A DNA stretch of 64,000 bases, from the NCBI GenBank assembly GCA_001972305.1, contig BDDD01000544.1, positions 62,001 to 126,000 on the forward strand. Reading direction: 5' to 3'. The notes below the pieces were generated by a model, which was not told where the DNA came from, searched no databases, and saw only the letters and a list, made by a program, of their open reading frames with translations. This DNA comes from Cephalotus follicularis. Its lineage: Eukaryota; Streptophyta; Magnoliopsida; Oxalidales; Cephalotaceae. The position numbers and the translations under genes are program-made. Positions 37,403-50,106 of this stretch are shown here, piece by piece (the stretch's first letter is position 1; every line of letters starts with the position of its first letter).

Positions 37403-37879
37403 CTACCTTCCCAGCAAACAAAAGATTATTGTTTTGCACAATGTTGTATTCCTATAGAAGGAATACCTTCTCTAAGGAAATAGTGGGAGCGAAGTGGAAC
37501 TCAAGATGATACCACCAGGTGAAGAACCATAGGACGATGAGGAATTAGAGGCTGGTACCTCTAGACATACAGTTGGGGGAAGACCTCAAGTTTAGATTAG
37601 TACTTAGTTAGGCACTCCCTAGTGAGAAGAGTAGGTAGGATTTTGACAGCGCCTAAAAGATATGGCTATCTCATTGAAGGCACTGATGAACCCAATGTCA
37701 TTGAGGATGACGAGCCTATCAGCTATCAAGAGGCAGTGTAAGGCACTAACTCAGAGGCCCGGCTAGGAGCTATGCAATCTGACATGGACTCCATCTATGC
37801 CAACCAATTATGGAACATGGTTGAAGCACCCAAAGGAATTGTACATATTGGGTGCAAATGGATCTTAAAGAAGAAGATT

Positions 37880-39260
37880 GGCGTTGGCGGAAAGATTAAG
37901 ACTTATGAAGTGTGATTGGTCACGAAAGGATATAGGCAAAGACATGGAGTTCACTATGCCAAAACACTCTCGCCGGTTGCAATGCTTAAGTCCATCTGGA
38001 TTTTGCTTCCTATTACCGCTCGTTATGATTAGAGATGTGGCAAATGGATGTCAAGACAACATTCTTGAATGGAAATCTTGAAGAGGACAATTATATGTCC
38101 CAACACGAGGGGTTTACATCCAAGGAGTATCCGCACAAGGTGTGCAAACTCCTAAGGTCTATCTATGGCCTTAAGCAAGCATCTCATTGCTGGAACATCC
38201 GTTTTGATGAGGCTGTCAAGGCTTTCGGCTTCATCAAAAACGTCGATGAGCTATGTTTCTACGAAAACAGGATGACCACTGTATTTCTTTCTTGGTACTG
38301 TACGTGGATGACATTCTACACATCGGGAATGATGTAGGTATTCTACAATCCATGAAAGTATGGTTGCCCAAGAACTTCTCCATGAAAGATTTGGGAGAGA
38401 CTTCCTATATATTCAGAATGATTATCTACAGGGATAGATGTAACAGGTTTCTTGGGCTCTCCCAAGGCCAGTATATCAGCAAGGTGCTAAAACAATTTAG
38501 TATGGAGAATTCAAAATGTGGCCTACTACCAATTTTCCAGGGAATTCACCACTCCAATCAGATGGCTCCGCAGACACCCGAGGAGAGGACACACATGAGC
38601 CGACTGCCTTATGCTTCGGTTGTCAGATTTATCATGTATGCCATGATTGGTTCTAGGCCTGATGTCACACATGCCTTGGGGATGGCTGGCCAATTTAAAT
38701 CCGATCGCAGTGAGTAGCACTGGGAAGTAGTCAAGGGGATCCTATAGTACCTAAGATGGACTCAGGATCTCTTCTTGATATATGGAGGAGACAATGAGTT
38801 GAAACTGGAGGGCTATATTGATTCTAGTTTCAACAGTGATCCGGACGATCACAAGTCTATTTTGGGATATGTGTTTATCCTGAATGGAGGTGCTGTGAGT
38901 TGGAGGAGTGGGAAGCAGAAGACTACTGCAGACTCCACCACAGAAGTGGAATATATTGCAGCCTCAGACGCCGCAAAGGAAGCTTTTTGGATGCGTAAGT
39001 TCATAGCTAAACTTGGTGTGGTTCAATCAATTTTTCGTCTAGTTGTGGTGTATTGTGACAATGATGGGGCAGTTTCACAACCCAAGGAACCCAAGTCTCA
39101 CCAGAAGTCCTAGCATATTCAATGACTTTATCACATGATCAGGGAGATCATGGAGCGAGGAGACATTGGTTTGCAGTGGGTTGCCTCAGAGGAAAACGTA
39201 GCAGACCCACTAACCAAAGCTCTAGTGAGCACTGTCCTAGATCATCACCAAAGTACGATG
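37880..39260 (+). pseudogene. Copia reverse transcriptase/RNase H (best-preserved Copia pol, fossil)
   Basis: Reverse transcriptase words: WQMDVKTTFLNGNLEEDNYM, KLLRSIYGLKQASHCWNIRF and the catalytic YVDDIL (about 38313). Then MKDLGETSYIF, the SQGQYISKVLKQFSMENSK stretch, SRPDVTHALGMAGQF, and RNase H with GAVSWRSGKQKTTADSTTEV, CDNDGA and ENVADPLTKAL. The WNIRFDE, NSK and GLLP wording suits the Tork/TAR/Angela group, but lineage is a judgement by eye. The overlapping 60-154-residue frames belong to this one decayed region. Confidence 0.85.
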
Positions 39261-39970
39261 GGGCTAAACTATAGGTCTTCATGCCTTTTAAGCCAAGTTG
39301 GAGACTATTCGGTATAGGGTGATCCTGCAAGCCACCAGATGGCTGTATATGCATGTAAATAACTTTATATATACAATCTAAGATGCCTTTTATGTTACCT
39401 TGTGCTAATTCAGATTATTATGGCATGCTATGTGTGATACCCCTACTTCGGCATAGTTTTCTTAGTCTAATTTATATATTAGCTGAAAGCACACGCGGTT
39501 CCTGGCCATCACGTAAAAGGGTTGGATGTCATGTTTAGGTATTATGAGAATGACTGCCTTACTCCCTGTGACAAATGTTCCAAGTTGTAGTTTCACTGTC
39601 TTAGGGCAACAGTAGAACCAAATAGACTTGCCGTGATTATTCTCACATCCCAACAGTGGAGAATGGAGTATCTCATTGCCATATGGCTATAGCATAGAGG
39701 TAATTGTGGGGTGAATACTAATAGTAAGTTCACTGAACAGACCCACCATAGGAATCCTATTTGGATAGACCTAATTGTGTCATTAGTTGAGTCCCCTATG
39801 TGTCGGTAGTGCATAGTTAAAAGGTGACTGCAAGGCCTTACATGACATGTGATGTTCCTTAGATGTGAGAGGCTGCTTGACATTGCGTAATGACTGTCTG
39901 GCTTTGATTTCAACCTTACCCAGCTCCTAAAGCTTCCAAACGGGTTGTCTTTGGGCCTTTTGAATCTACT

Positions 39971-39994
39971 AAAACCCTAAACCCTAAAACCCTA
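39971..39994 (+). repeat. Telomere-like repeat in Copia LTR
   Basis: Three CCCTAAA-type units in a row in the LTR at 39306-42001, on the C-rich strand. Too short to be a telomere relic. Confidence 0.85.
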
Positions 39995-42001
39995 CGAGTG
40001 TGAGCGAGTGCGTGACATGGGATCATCACACCTGTAGGTTGGGTGACCGGCTTTATACTATCTGTGTCCATTGGGGACTTGGAAAAACCTAGCCAGGTGC
40101 CAGTGGAGTGGAGACAAGATTTCCAGGGAGGTCCACCAATAGTCTCGATGTGTAACCATATGTATAGTCATCATGGCTTTAATATAGGGTTGACCCTTAT
40201 CCATTCCCTATACCGTGGTCAGAGTGAAGCATGATGAGGGAAACGCTGCACACATGCTAAGGACAAGAGAAAGTATTGGTTTAAACGGTTATCGATTGAT
40301 TAACATTGAAATTAATTAGGAATTTATTCCACGGATTTGAAAAGTTATCGGATATAATTCCAGGGCCAATTGGATACTCAATGACTAGTGGGTGGTCGTA
40401 CCAGAGCTTTGGGATGTTCAGAGAAATTTATCATCCGTACCAGATTCCAAACCAAACTTTAGGGTCCCACCTGATTATTGGTTTATTGATATGTGCAAGG
40501 CATATGTCATTTCTGGGAGGATAGCATGAATGTTACTTTGCATGAGTATTTTGATTAGCTAGGCTTTAGCTACACTATAATAAATTTACTCTAGTCAAAA
40601 GATGAGTGTATTACAAGTAATCACAAAGTGTGATTAAGAGAGAGATTTGGGTGGCAAGGCATGCACATGGTGTGTGCATGCCTTGGCTGAAATTAAGGTT
40701 GTGTAGGACACAACAATTTTGCCCATAATCCCCCTGTGTAGCCACCTCTACCTTTGTCCTCTAGAGAGGATTTAAATCGAAGACATATGACAGAGCATTG
40801 GACCGATTTTATACATGTGTGTGTAGTGCACATTTGGGGTAACTTTGGGCAAGTGTGTAGAAGACATTTTGGGCCGAATATTGGTGTGGTAAGGAAGCAC
40901 AAATTCGGACAAGCCCACTTCCCTCCCTAGCCTCCTTCTTTTCCTCTAGTGAGGATTTGAGTGTTTTCAAAGGTCAGAATATATATCACTCAAGCCCATG
41001 TGAAGGTATGGCCTTAGGTATTGTGTGTAATGACAATGGTATGGCGAGCCATACTTGTCAGATGTGATGGCTGGCCCTTTAGGAGTGTGAGAGTGAGTGT
41101 AAGAGTCTTATTACACACATGTGTGCTATCTCTCATTCATTCTATGCCTCACCTATAGCTCTCTTATCTATCTCTCTTCTACCTTTCCTCATTTCACTCT
41201 ATTGGAAGCCATTGAGGTGTAGCTAAGAGCTTCAAGAAGAAAGGTTATACATTCATCTCCTTACCACCCTTCCCTTAGTCATTATAGGTGGAGGTATACT
41301 ACACCTTTTAGTATAATTCTACTTTTCTAGGTTACTAGATTAGGTTTAGAACTCTCAAAACAAAAGAGGTCCCAAGGAGAACACCATTATCCTTTGTTGG
41401 ACCTTGCATCGTCTGTGAAGTAAGTTCTAATTTTGTGTGCTGCGAGAGCTTGTATCTTCGGCCCCCTTTTTACAGTGCTTAAAACCGTGACTTTGGAGTT
41501 CTTGTGGTGGTGCTTGGCGGACAAGGAAAGGAGTACAAATTGTAGAGGGAACATACTAGAAGGAAGGAGCCATCACCGATGGTAATGGATTTAATTTTTC
41601 ATTCCTATTTAATTATTGTTTTAATCTTTACCACAGTAGGGTTTCTTGATGGAAACCCTAGTTAATTTTGTGTATGTGTTTTTCTGAACTTATGGCGAAA
41701 ACCCTAGAGGTTGGATGCTTGGAACACTCGGCATCACTACATTTTTGCAAGGAAAACCCTAGTTTCAATATTGATAGGATCAAAATTATGCATGCTTGAC
41801 CTGTGAGTTCCATGCTTCAATTTTGTCTTATGTTTCAATTGGAAAGTCAATTAGAGATCCTTGTTATGTTGAGGACATTTGTGGACATAGATGTTTTAGA
41901 ATGTTCCCTTGCTTGGAGATCCTTGGTTCGAAAAATTAAAATTGACCACTATAAACACCTATGACCTAAAATGGACTTAACACCCTTAATGGTTTTCAAC
42001 A

Positions 42002-42467
42002 GTCTACAAGGACATCTTCTTGGAAAGTTGAATGCCATGGCCTCTTGACAATAAGCCACGTTTGGAATTCTCCCTACTAACTTGTTTTAGTACTGTGATG
42101 ATGTATGGGCTATGGGAAAGTCCAAGCAACCGACTAGATCTATATCTATATATCTTAAACTCAGTATGTAGGATGCGTTTCCCAAATCTTTGATGGAGAA
42201 GTTTCAAGCTAGCCACACTTTCATAGATTTTAACATCCCTTCATCATTCCCAATGAGTAGGATGTCATCCATGAATATCACCAAGAAAGTGATACATGGG
42301 TCTTCCTGTTTCTGGTAGACACAAGTCTCATCCACATTTTTAATGAAACAAATGGACTTGAAATCCTCTTCAAAACGTATGTTCCATCTTCTCGATGCTT
42401 GCTTTAGGCCATTTATCGACATTTTAAGTTTTCACACCATGTGCGGAGACTCCATGGATGTAAACCC
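42002..42467 (-). pseudogene. Reversed Copia reverse transcriptase fragment
   Basis: Minus-strand text includes INGLKQASRRWNIRFEEDFK, FMDDILLIGNDEG and MENSKRG-like words of Copia RT. It lies between the plus-strand array and the LTR of the next minus-strand Copia, and belongs to a separate, older broken copy. Confidence 0.8.
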
Positions 42468-44930
42468 TGTTGGAACCCAGGAGGGGTCTTGGTCGATTTT
42501 GGGTCGAGGATGCAAGTGTGTATAATTTCAATTTTCCAAAAAACTCCAAGACTGCAAGTCAAGGTTCACAATTACATCTTACTACCAAAATCTATGCGCC
42601 TAGGATCCCCGTTTAATATTCAATCGAACAAAAAAAAACAAGCATACATCCACTTTTCACATGTATAAACACAGCGGAAACATATAAACAGGAATTATAC
42701 CAACGTTGGCGGCTCCATCACTTTGCCACTATGCGCATGCCGAAGCAACTGCCGGTTACCGTCTCCACTGCCAGTTTCTGGCCAGTCCATGAAAACTTCA
42801 ACCAAGACACCAACGGAATCCAAAAAATCTGCTCAACTCGTTTCTGGTAGAGACAGGGCAAGAAGCACCTTGTACGGTGGTGAACAGTGGCGGAGACTCA
42901 CTGAGTTCGGACTCAGTGCGACTCGAACGACTTGCCATGGGCCGGCGATGACATATGTGGACGCTCACACCCCAACAAAGCCACTGGTGGCTGAGACTCG
43001 GTGAGACTTGGCCTGGAACGTTGGGTATAGATGGCGGCGAGTCAACCCTCCTGGCGAAAACATGATCGTCGTGACACCGCACCACCACAACCGGCACCTA
43101 CAAATCACGGCCAACACAACCAACCACAAGACTCGCTGTGAATTGGTGCAGAACGTCGAGTCACGACGCATAACGCATTGAGTCTCTAGGGTCGACTCAG
43201 ATGCGCAAAAACGGTGGCAAAAGAGAAGCCGCGACAGTGGGTGATGCGAAAAAGGCATCGGGAAAAACAGAGAGAAATGGGGAGAAAAGAGAAGGAGAAA
43301 GAGAGGAGGACACACCATGGGTGAGCCGGTCCTCTTCCCGGCTACCGACGCCACCGCGCGTCGTCTTCTCCAGCCAGAAGCGCGCACCAGGCGCCATCAC
43401 ACGCATAGCGTGCGTTTCCTCTGTTAAGCACGTTACCAAGCGCTAAATGGCGTGCCCGTGAGCCAAAGACAAAAGCCAAAATTCAACATGTTTCTTTTAT
43501 CTGTTATTATAACATTATAATATCTCTCTAGTTTAAAGCACGTGCCCCGAATATCGTATGTTAAACATACTCCCCTTGTGGTTTCTCTTAATATATCAAT
43601 TTGACAATACGGTGATAAATTTAAATAAATAGGTAAACCACTAATACCAAATTAATATATACTGGTTAAAAGTAGATTTTCCACCAAGCTAGCATGTGTG
43701 TAGCATGCATCGCTTTTCCAATAATCAGGTGGGACCCAAAAGCTCGGTTTGAATCTAGTATGACTATAAATTTCCCAAAACAACTCGTAGTTCTAGTATG
43801 ACCACCCTGATAGTCCCCGACTATCAGAATGACCCCGGTGTGAATCCCATCACCCCCAGATCCGTAGAATCAACTACGACTATAAGTCGACATCCAGTAA
43901 ACCAGTACTTTATCTAGTCATCGGCATATGTGTCATGTATCCTACGTCATACTAGGCTCTAACCGCGACCTAGGGTTGCGAATAATGTCACCCCTAGGTA
44001 AAGTCGAGATAACTATAGATTTACGTACACATCGATACTTTCGACAAACTTCCCCGGAAACCCCGTTTCCAGTCTACCTATACCTGATCAGGGTTTTATG
44101 AGTCTCAACGGATATAAATAATATAGAGCTGATCACCCTTCATACTGGTGTGACAATCCCTTATTGAGAACTCTCCCATACATCTGAATGAAGCCCCCAA
44201 AGGCTCAAAGACAAACCCTTTTGCCAACACGTGGCTAGTGCTGGGGAAGGCAGAAATAAAAGCCAAGCAGTCACAACACAATGCATGCCAGCCGCTCAGG
44301 TCTAACGATACAATGTAGCTCCATTAATGGTCTACTAGTCACCATAGACTATACACTACCAAGACTATAGGAATCCTATTAACATAGGCATGACTTTCCA
44401 AATGGTTTCCTATGGTGGGTCTGTTCAGTCTCACGCTCCTTAGCACGAACCCCGCATTATACTTTAGGATAAATCCAAATGGTAACGAGATAATCCGTCC
44501 TCCATTAAACCCCGAAGCAAGCATAATGCCGCAAGTCTTTACGGTTCAACAATTGTCCAAAGAAAGTGAACCTATGACTTGGAACTTTCTGTCAGAAGGG
44601 AGTAAGGATCTCATTCTCATAACCTCTCAGGCATGAGATCCAACCCCTCGAACGACAGGGCACTATATGTGTACTCGGATGACATGGTGATCACCCTATC
44701 CATTTAAGATGGTTTGGGATATACATATAGTGGGTTGCCATTGTTGATTGAATATGCACTATAAAACACAAAAAAGGAATTCAGAATGTATAAATAGAGA
44801 GTGTAATATACACACATGCAGCCGCCCCGTGACTTAAAGAGATATCTCCAGTTAAGGAGTGCATCTCATATATAGATATATATTTATGCAGAGTCACCTC
44901 GTGGCATGCAGGGACACCCCTACTCTAACA
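42468..44930 (-). repeat. 3' LTR of Copia B4 (2463 bp)
   Basis: On the plus strand it begins TGTTGGAACCC and ends CCTACTCTAACA. It is a close relative of the solo LTR at 30154-32676. It includes ACTCACTGAGTTCGGACTCA-type words at 42895-43200. Confidence 0.88.
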
Positions 44931-44948
44931 ATCTCCCACTTGGCCCTC
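44931..44948 (-). other. Polypurine tract of Copia B4
   Basis: On the minus strand it reads GGCCAAGTGGGAGAT directly before the LTR start TGTTAGAG. This is the classic Copia plus-strand primer. Confidence 0.85.
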
Positions 44949-47900
44949 AAGCCATGAAGACCTTTAGCCTAAGACAATCGCACTTCCGATGTCGCTTAAG
45001 TACTACTAATGCTCATGGCATTGGTCAGTGGGTCTGCCAAAATCTGCTCAAGTCGCAAATCTCCCTAGGATAATGTTTCCTCTATATACGATTTCATGAA
45101 TCATATAATATGATGATACCATTGTTTAAGTTTAGAGCGGTAATGAGTCCTGGGTTCCATAACCTGTGCAAAGGCCCCCTATCATCGTCACTCTACACAA
45201 CTAGATGAACGATAGATGAAACTACAAGAAGTTCCATAATGAACTTTCGCTACCAAACAACAACTTTTCGGTATCATTGGTTATAACATACTCTTATGCA
45301 TGGTTGAGTCAACAGTATCCCACTGTTGTGGACTCCTCCAACTCACACAGCACCTTCGTGTAGGATAATCACATATCCTCATACGATGTCGCAATCATTC
45401 TTATCACAAATGAAATCAGAGTCAACATAACTCTTATTCAATTCACTATCTTTTCCAGATGTCAAGAAGAAATTCTGAGTCACTCTTAGATCTCTTTGAC
45501 AATTCCCAGTGCCTCTCACAGGGATTGAACTGATAATTGACTAGGCAGACCCTTAGGCTTGTACGATGTCAGGCCTAGTACGAAGTATGATATTGCATGA
45601 TGCAGCCTATAGCCGAAGCTTAAGGTAGTCTACTCATGCAACACTTTCCTCTGACGTCTCTTTCAACATCCTCTTGGAAAGATGAAATCCTCGGCTAATT
45701 AGCAGTAAGCCAAACATGGAATTCAGAAGTCCATACAAAATCAGCACCCTGCTGATGTACTGGCTTTGGGAAAGTCCAAACAACCTACTTGGTCTACTCT
45801 TAATATCTTCATTCTCAAAACATAGGAAGTCTCTGCCAAATCCTTTTGGGGAAGTCCTTGGTTAATTGTATTATATCATACCTACAACATTACCAATGTG
45901 TAGAATGTTATCTATGTACAATACTAAGAAAGTGATATCTGGGATACCTATTTCTTGTAGACATAAGGCATAGCATCGTTTTTGATAAAATAAAAAATAG
46001 ATGTCTCAGCTACGAATTCTTGCATAAGGTCATACACAAACCTTAGGAGCTTGCACACACTATGCTCTAATGTTCCTTGGATGTGAACCCCTCGGGTTTG
46101 GGACATTAAGATGTCCTCTTCAAGATACTCCTTTTTCAAGGTTATCTTGACATCATTTTGCCATTTGTTATTTCCATAATGAGTGGCAATTGCAAGCATT
46201 ATCCGAAAGGACTTGATCATTACGATTTAAAGGTTTGAACCTTATCCATTAACGCTTATCTTCCTCTTGAAGATATATATGCAACCATTGGGCAACCCGC
46301 ATATGGGAGCATTAACCAAGTTCCATACTCGGTTGACATATATGGCGCCATTTTGGATTTCATGACTCCCAGTCAACCCTAGAAAATAGTGCTCTTCACT
46401 GTTTCCTTTATAGTTGACAGGCTCATCATCATCGATGACTTTAGATTTATTACTTCCTTTTGCAAGAAAACCATATTTCTCAGACGCTGTTGAAATCTTG
46501 CATGATTTCCTCTCACGAGGAGGGCCTTACTGAGATCCCTTCTAAGGTTGGGATCCTTTCCCAAATCTTGTCTTTAGAGAGTTCCACCTCTAATTCCTCA
46601 TCATCCTATGGGCTTTCACCAGATAATAACTCACTTAGTTATACCTTACTCCCACTGCTTCCTATAAATAGGTATTCCCCTTTCGAGGAATTCTCCAGTA
46701 TGCGAAACAAATACCATTTGTTCGCTACGAAGGTTGAAATGAAATCCTAAGCACTTCTTAGGATATCCCACAAAACCGGCAATGATCCGCTCTCACCTGC
46801 AGCTTAGAAGGTTTTTGCCTCCTTATAAAAGCTGGACAACATTAACCCTCTTGGTTTAGGCTGAGTTTCCTGCTATGTAATATCTTGGAAGATATGGAGG
46901 GGACAGATTTCATAGGAATCCGGATTAGGATATACTCTGCCACTGCAACGCATAATCCTAGAAGGAGATAAGAAGATGAATAAAAGACATAATGGATTTG
47001 ACATATTCACGAATGTCAATTCCCTTCGTTTGGAAACATCATCACTGTATGGTGTTCCAGAAAGGATCCATTGAGAGAGAATTATGTTATCTCTCAAATA
47101 ACCCAAGAATTCTACAGACAGGTATTCGCTTCCCCGATCAAAGCGTAATGTTTCAATGGGTTTACCAGTTTGAATTTCTACTTCATATCTAAATCGCTTA
47201 ACATATTAAAAAAATTCAAATATGTGTTTCACCCAAAACATTTACCGAAACCGTGACGAATCACAGGTGAAGGTAATGAAGTAGTGAAAACCTTCACGTG
47301 CATTGTCTGACATTATACCACAAATGTTAGTATGGATATATTACAATATGTCCACTACCTTCTCTCCATACTTGGAGAAAAGAGATTTGATCATTACACC
47401 AAAGAAAGATAGTGTACACGTTGGAAGGGACTCCCTGTCCTGGATGTCCGAAAGTCCTTCCTTAACCAAACGTGTTTATCTAGCCTCGCTAGAATGACCT
47501 AATCAACAATGCAAAAGGTTGTGAAGGATTTATATTAAATTTCTCTCGTAGTCTTTTATTATTAATTCCTTGCTCAATAGCTGGTGCTATTGTTTGATTA
47601 CTATTTAAGACTTAAAATCCATTATCTAGTTAATCAGTTACGACTAATACACAACCGGACAATAATAGCCACTATCCATTTGTAATAAATAAAAAGCTCT
47701 CAGCTTTACAAAATATACATTGGATATGCTAATCAAAGTTTAGAACAAAAGTTCTTTACAATGTTTACAAAATTTTAAGTCTATATACAAAAGCCACATT
47801 GCTTTACATATATATACAAATCAATATATCCTACAACACAAAAGTAGATCCTTGATCTTCATGTCATAGGACCATTGCATCCTCAACTCCCAGCTGCCTA

Positions 47901-49726
47901 GCTCCTCTTAGCATCCTGCAAAGAGTTACAAATGTTAGTCTCATAATCTGAGTCCAAAAACCCAAATTGAACTTACATTGTAAGCTAAGTGGAATTTAAA
48001 ATATGATGGTACCTAACCCCAAGGTAACATCTGCAATAGAAGCAAGAAATTATTCACAATTTCTCTTCCAGTATCCGAACTTCCCACAAAGAAGCAGGAT
48101 TTCTCCTTAATAAGCTATTTAATCCTCCAATGAATTGTATCCCCAACCACGAGAAGTGGCTCCTTTTCTTTCTTCCTTATGGGCTCCTTGCCCTTGGAAC
48201 TACATCTCTCGATCCACCTCTCCTTGAGGTTGTTCTAGAAGAAGGAATAGGTATCACATATTGTGTTGATCCAGACCGGACCAAAGCTACCTTATTAGTC
48301 CATGACTATGTTTGGCATCAAGGCAACACTCGCCATGTATTGAGGTCTATGATCGTCGTCCCACCACTTAGCCACCCCGGCCTTGTGATGGTCAGATGCA
48401 TTGATCTCTGAAGTGGGGGTATCTCAGTCATGACATGAGAAACTCTCATGCTCCTGAGAACCATGTGCAACCACTCAAAGAACGTGGATTATGTCTCTTA
48501 AGAAAATAAACATGCCAAATAACAGTGTTGTCTGCCATTTGAGTATATAGATTATGTTATCTAACAACCTATTAGAAGAAACAAGAGAGTAATTTAACAG
48601 ATTATTTTATTTCATGTTATTACCATAATTCTTGGTCTTTAGTTATTATAGCTCCTCCCACTATTCTAATCGTATCCCACACCTCCATGTGGAATTTGGG
48701 AAGCTCCCTCTTCCTAGTGGGGATCAAAATCTATCTCGCAATATCATAGCCTCCGTTGTTGCTAGACAAACCATAATACCAAATAGGTAGGCATTTAGCA
48801 TCAATTTGCATAAGGGCCTCGCCCTTGAAATGCAAGATCCGATACAAGTTCAGCCTCACGACCCATACAATCCAACGTTGTGGCGCTGCCAATAGTATGA
48901 ATTCGGTATAAGTCAGACCCACTACCCTCAAAGAAATAGACCCATTTTGATACCCGTCCGTGTGCGTGCCATCGGTACCGAAACATGGATACTTCCTTCC
49001 AGTACTACCCCAGTACTGATATTTAGTAGAAATGGTCATACGAGGGACCTCTGCTATGGCAACGCTATCGCCAATATATCCATACTAGTAAACAATGGCG
49101 TGGAAGGCCAACGACAGGACACCCTAGTGTCCCACCGCTTATGGACTTATTATTTACAAATTGAAGGAATTCGAGGTGTCATCAAATTTTAATTTATCAA
49201 AGCCGTTTATTAAATAAATTTTAATCTTCCAATCCATTTGGAACGGCTTATTATTTTTGACATGTTTGGATTTTTTGCAAAAAGTAAACATCCATCTCAT
49301 GCATCCTATGATCGACATAGAAATAAAAATGGCCTGGCTAGGGATGAAAACTATGAGAGATCACACGAGAGATGTGATCCCTCGGTCTCCTAGGCGAACT
49401 ATTTAAAACTACTTTATTACAAAATGCTCCATGCATACATGGTCTTCAGTTGGTCTTGCATTTTCCTTGATCTCCTCCTCAAAATCCGTTGCGATTCTTC
49501 TCTTCTTTTATTAACAAAAATGAAATTTACAGAAAAATACATTTTTTTAAAAAAAAGAATAGAATACAAGTGGCGGGAGAGAGAGAAAAACATAAAAAAA
49601 GGAAAAATGGTGCTCGCATGCAACCATATTACAGACCAAATAAAGTACATGAAAATAAAGCAATTTAAACCATCCACAAAAGAAACCAAAAGCTAGGTTC
49701 AATCCCATTGCCTACCATCATGCATA

Positions 49727-50106
49727 AGTGATGGGTGTCGTTAGGCCGAATCAAAACTACCATAATCTTAACAATTTAGCAAGTGGAAGTAGGGATCGTT
49801 CGCACGAAGGGCTGAAAGGAGATGCAATAAAAATAAATTTAGGATGCAACTAAAAAAAATAACGAACACGAAATTAATTTAATCTAAGTTAACAATGCAA
49901 ATAAAATGAATTGAAAAGAGGATTTGTTTTGAAGTAAACTAAATTAATGAAAAACTAAACAATTCAAATTAAATATCTAACGTAAATGAACAAAATAAAT
50001 AAATAAGAAAAGTATTATAAAACAGCAATCCTATAGATGTGAGAATCCCCGCACGTATATATATATATATATATATTCAAATTCATGGCACAAGTTTCAG
50101 TTGAGC
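49727..50106. repeat. Left copy of the outer element's direct repeat
   Basis: About 88-90% identical by eye to 62587-62918 over 330 bases, including TTTAGCAAGTGGAAGTAGGG. It is interrupted at 50107 by a solo LTR. Confidence 0.8.
50056..50076 (+). repeat. (TA)n microsatellite
   Basis: About ten TA units, present in the left copy of the direct repeat. Confidence 0.9.

Larger units (their letters stand above)
37403..42001 (+). mobile_element. Copia pol and LTR, third array unit (fossil)
   Basis: 37403-39305 holds the end of integrase, reverse transcriptase and RNase H of a Copia element and is followed by an LTR at 39306-42001 (2696 bp, ends GGTTTTCAACA). Only the 3' half of a normal Copia interior is present, and it joins the preceding LTR directly. 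Broken, with roughly five to ten breaks in pol. Confidence 0.8.
42468..49726 (-). mobile_element. Copia element B4, minus strand (fossil)
   Basis: In its own direction: leader (about 49726-48538), gag start MADNT (48537), gag and pol remnants (about 48500-44949), polypurine tract and 3' LTR (44930-42468). The leader matches that of B1 in reverse. Pol words such as MLAIATHYGNNKWQNDVKI near 46200 show Copia RT. The 5' LTR is not present; the outer element begins at 49727 instead. Heavily broken (more than ten breaks), so old. The many 60-100-residue frames here have no independent support. Confidence 0.75.

Noticed and set aside
39971-39994. Interstitial telomere
   Set aside because: Only about three units, inside a Copia LTR that has CCCTAA-like words throughout.
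46379-49696. Small frames of 60-100 residues as host genes
   Set aside because: They fall in decayed Copia gag-pol and leader sequence, lack recognisable domains and are not conserved between the two Copia copies.
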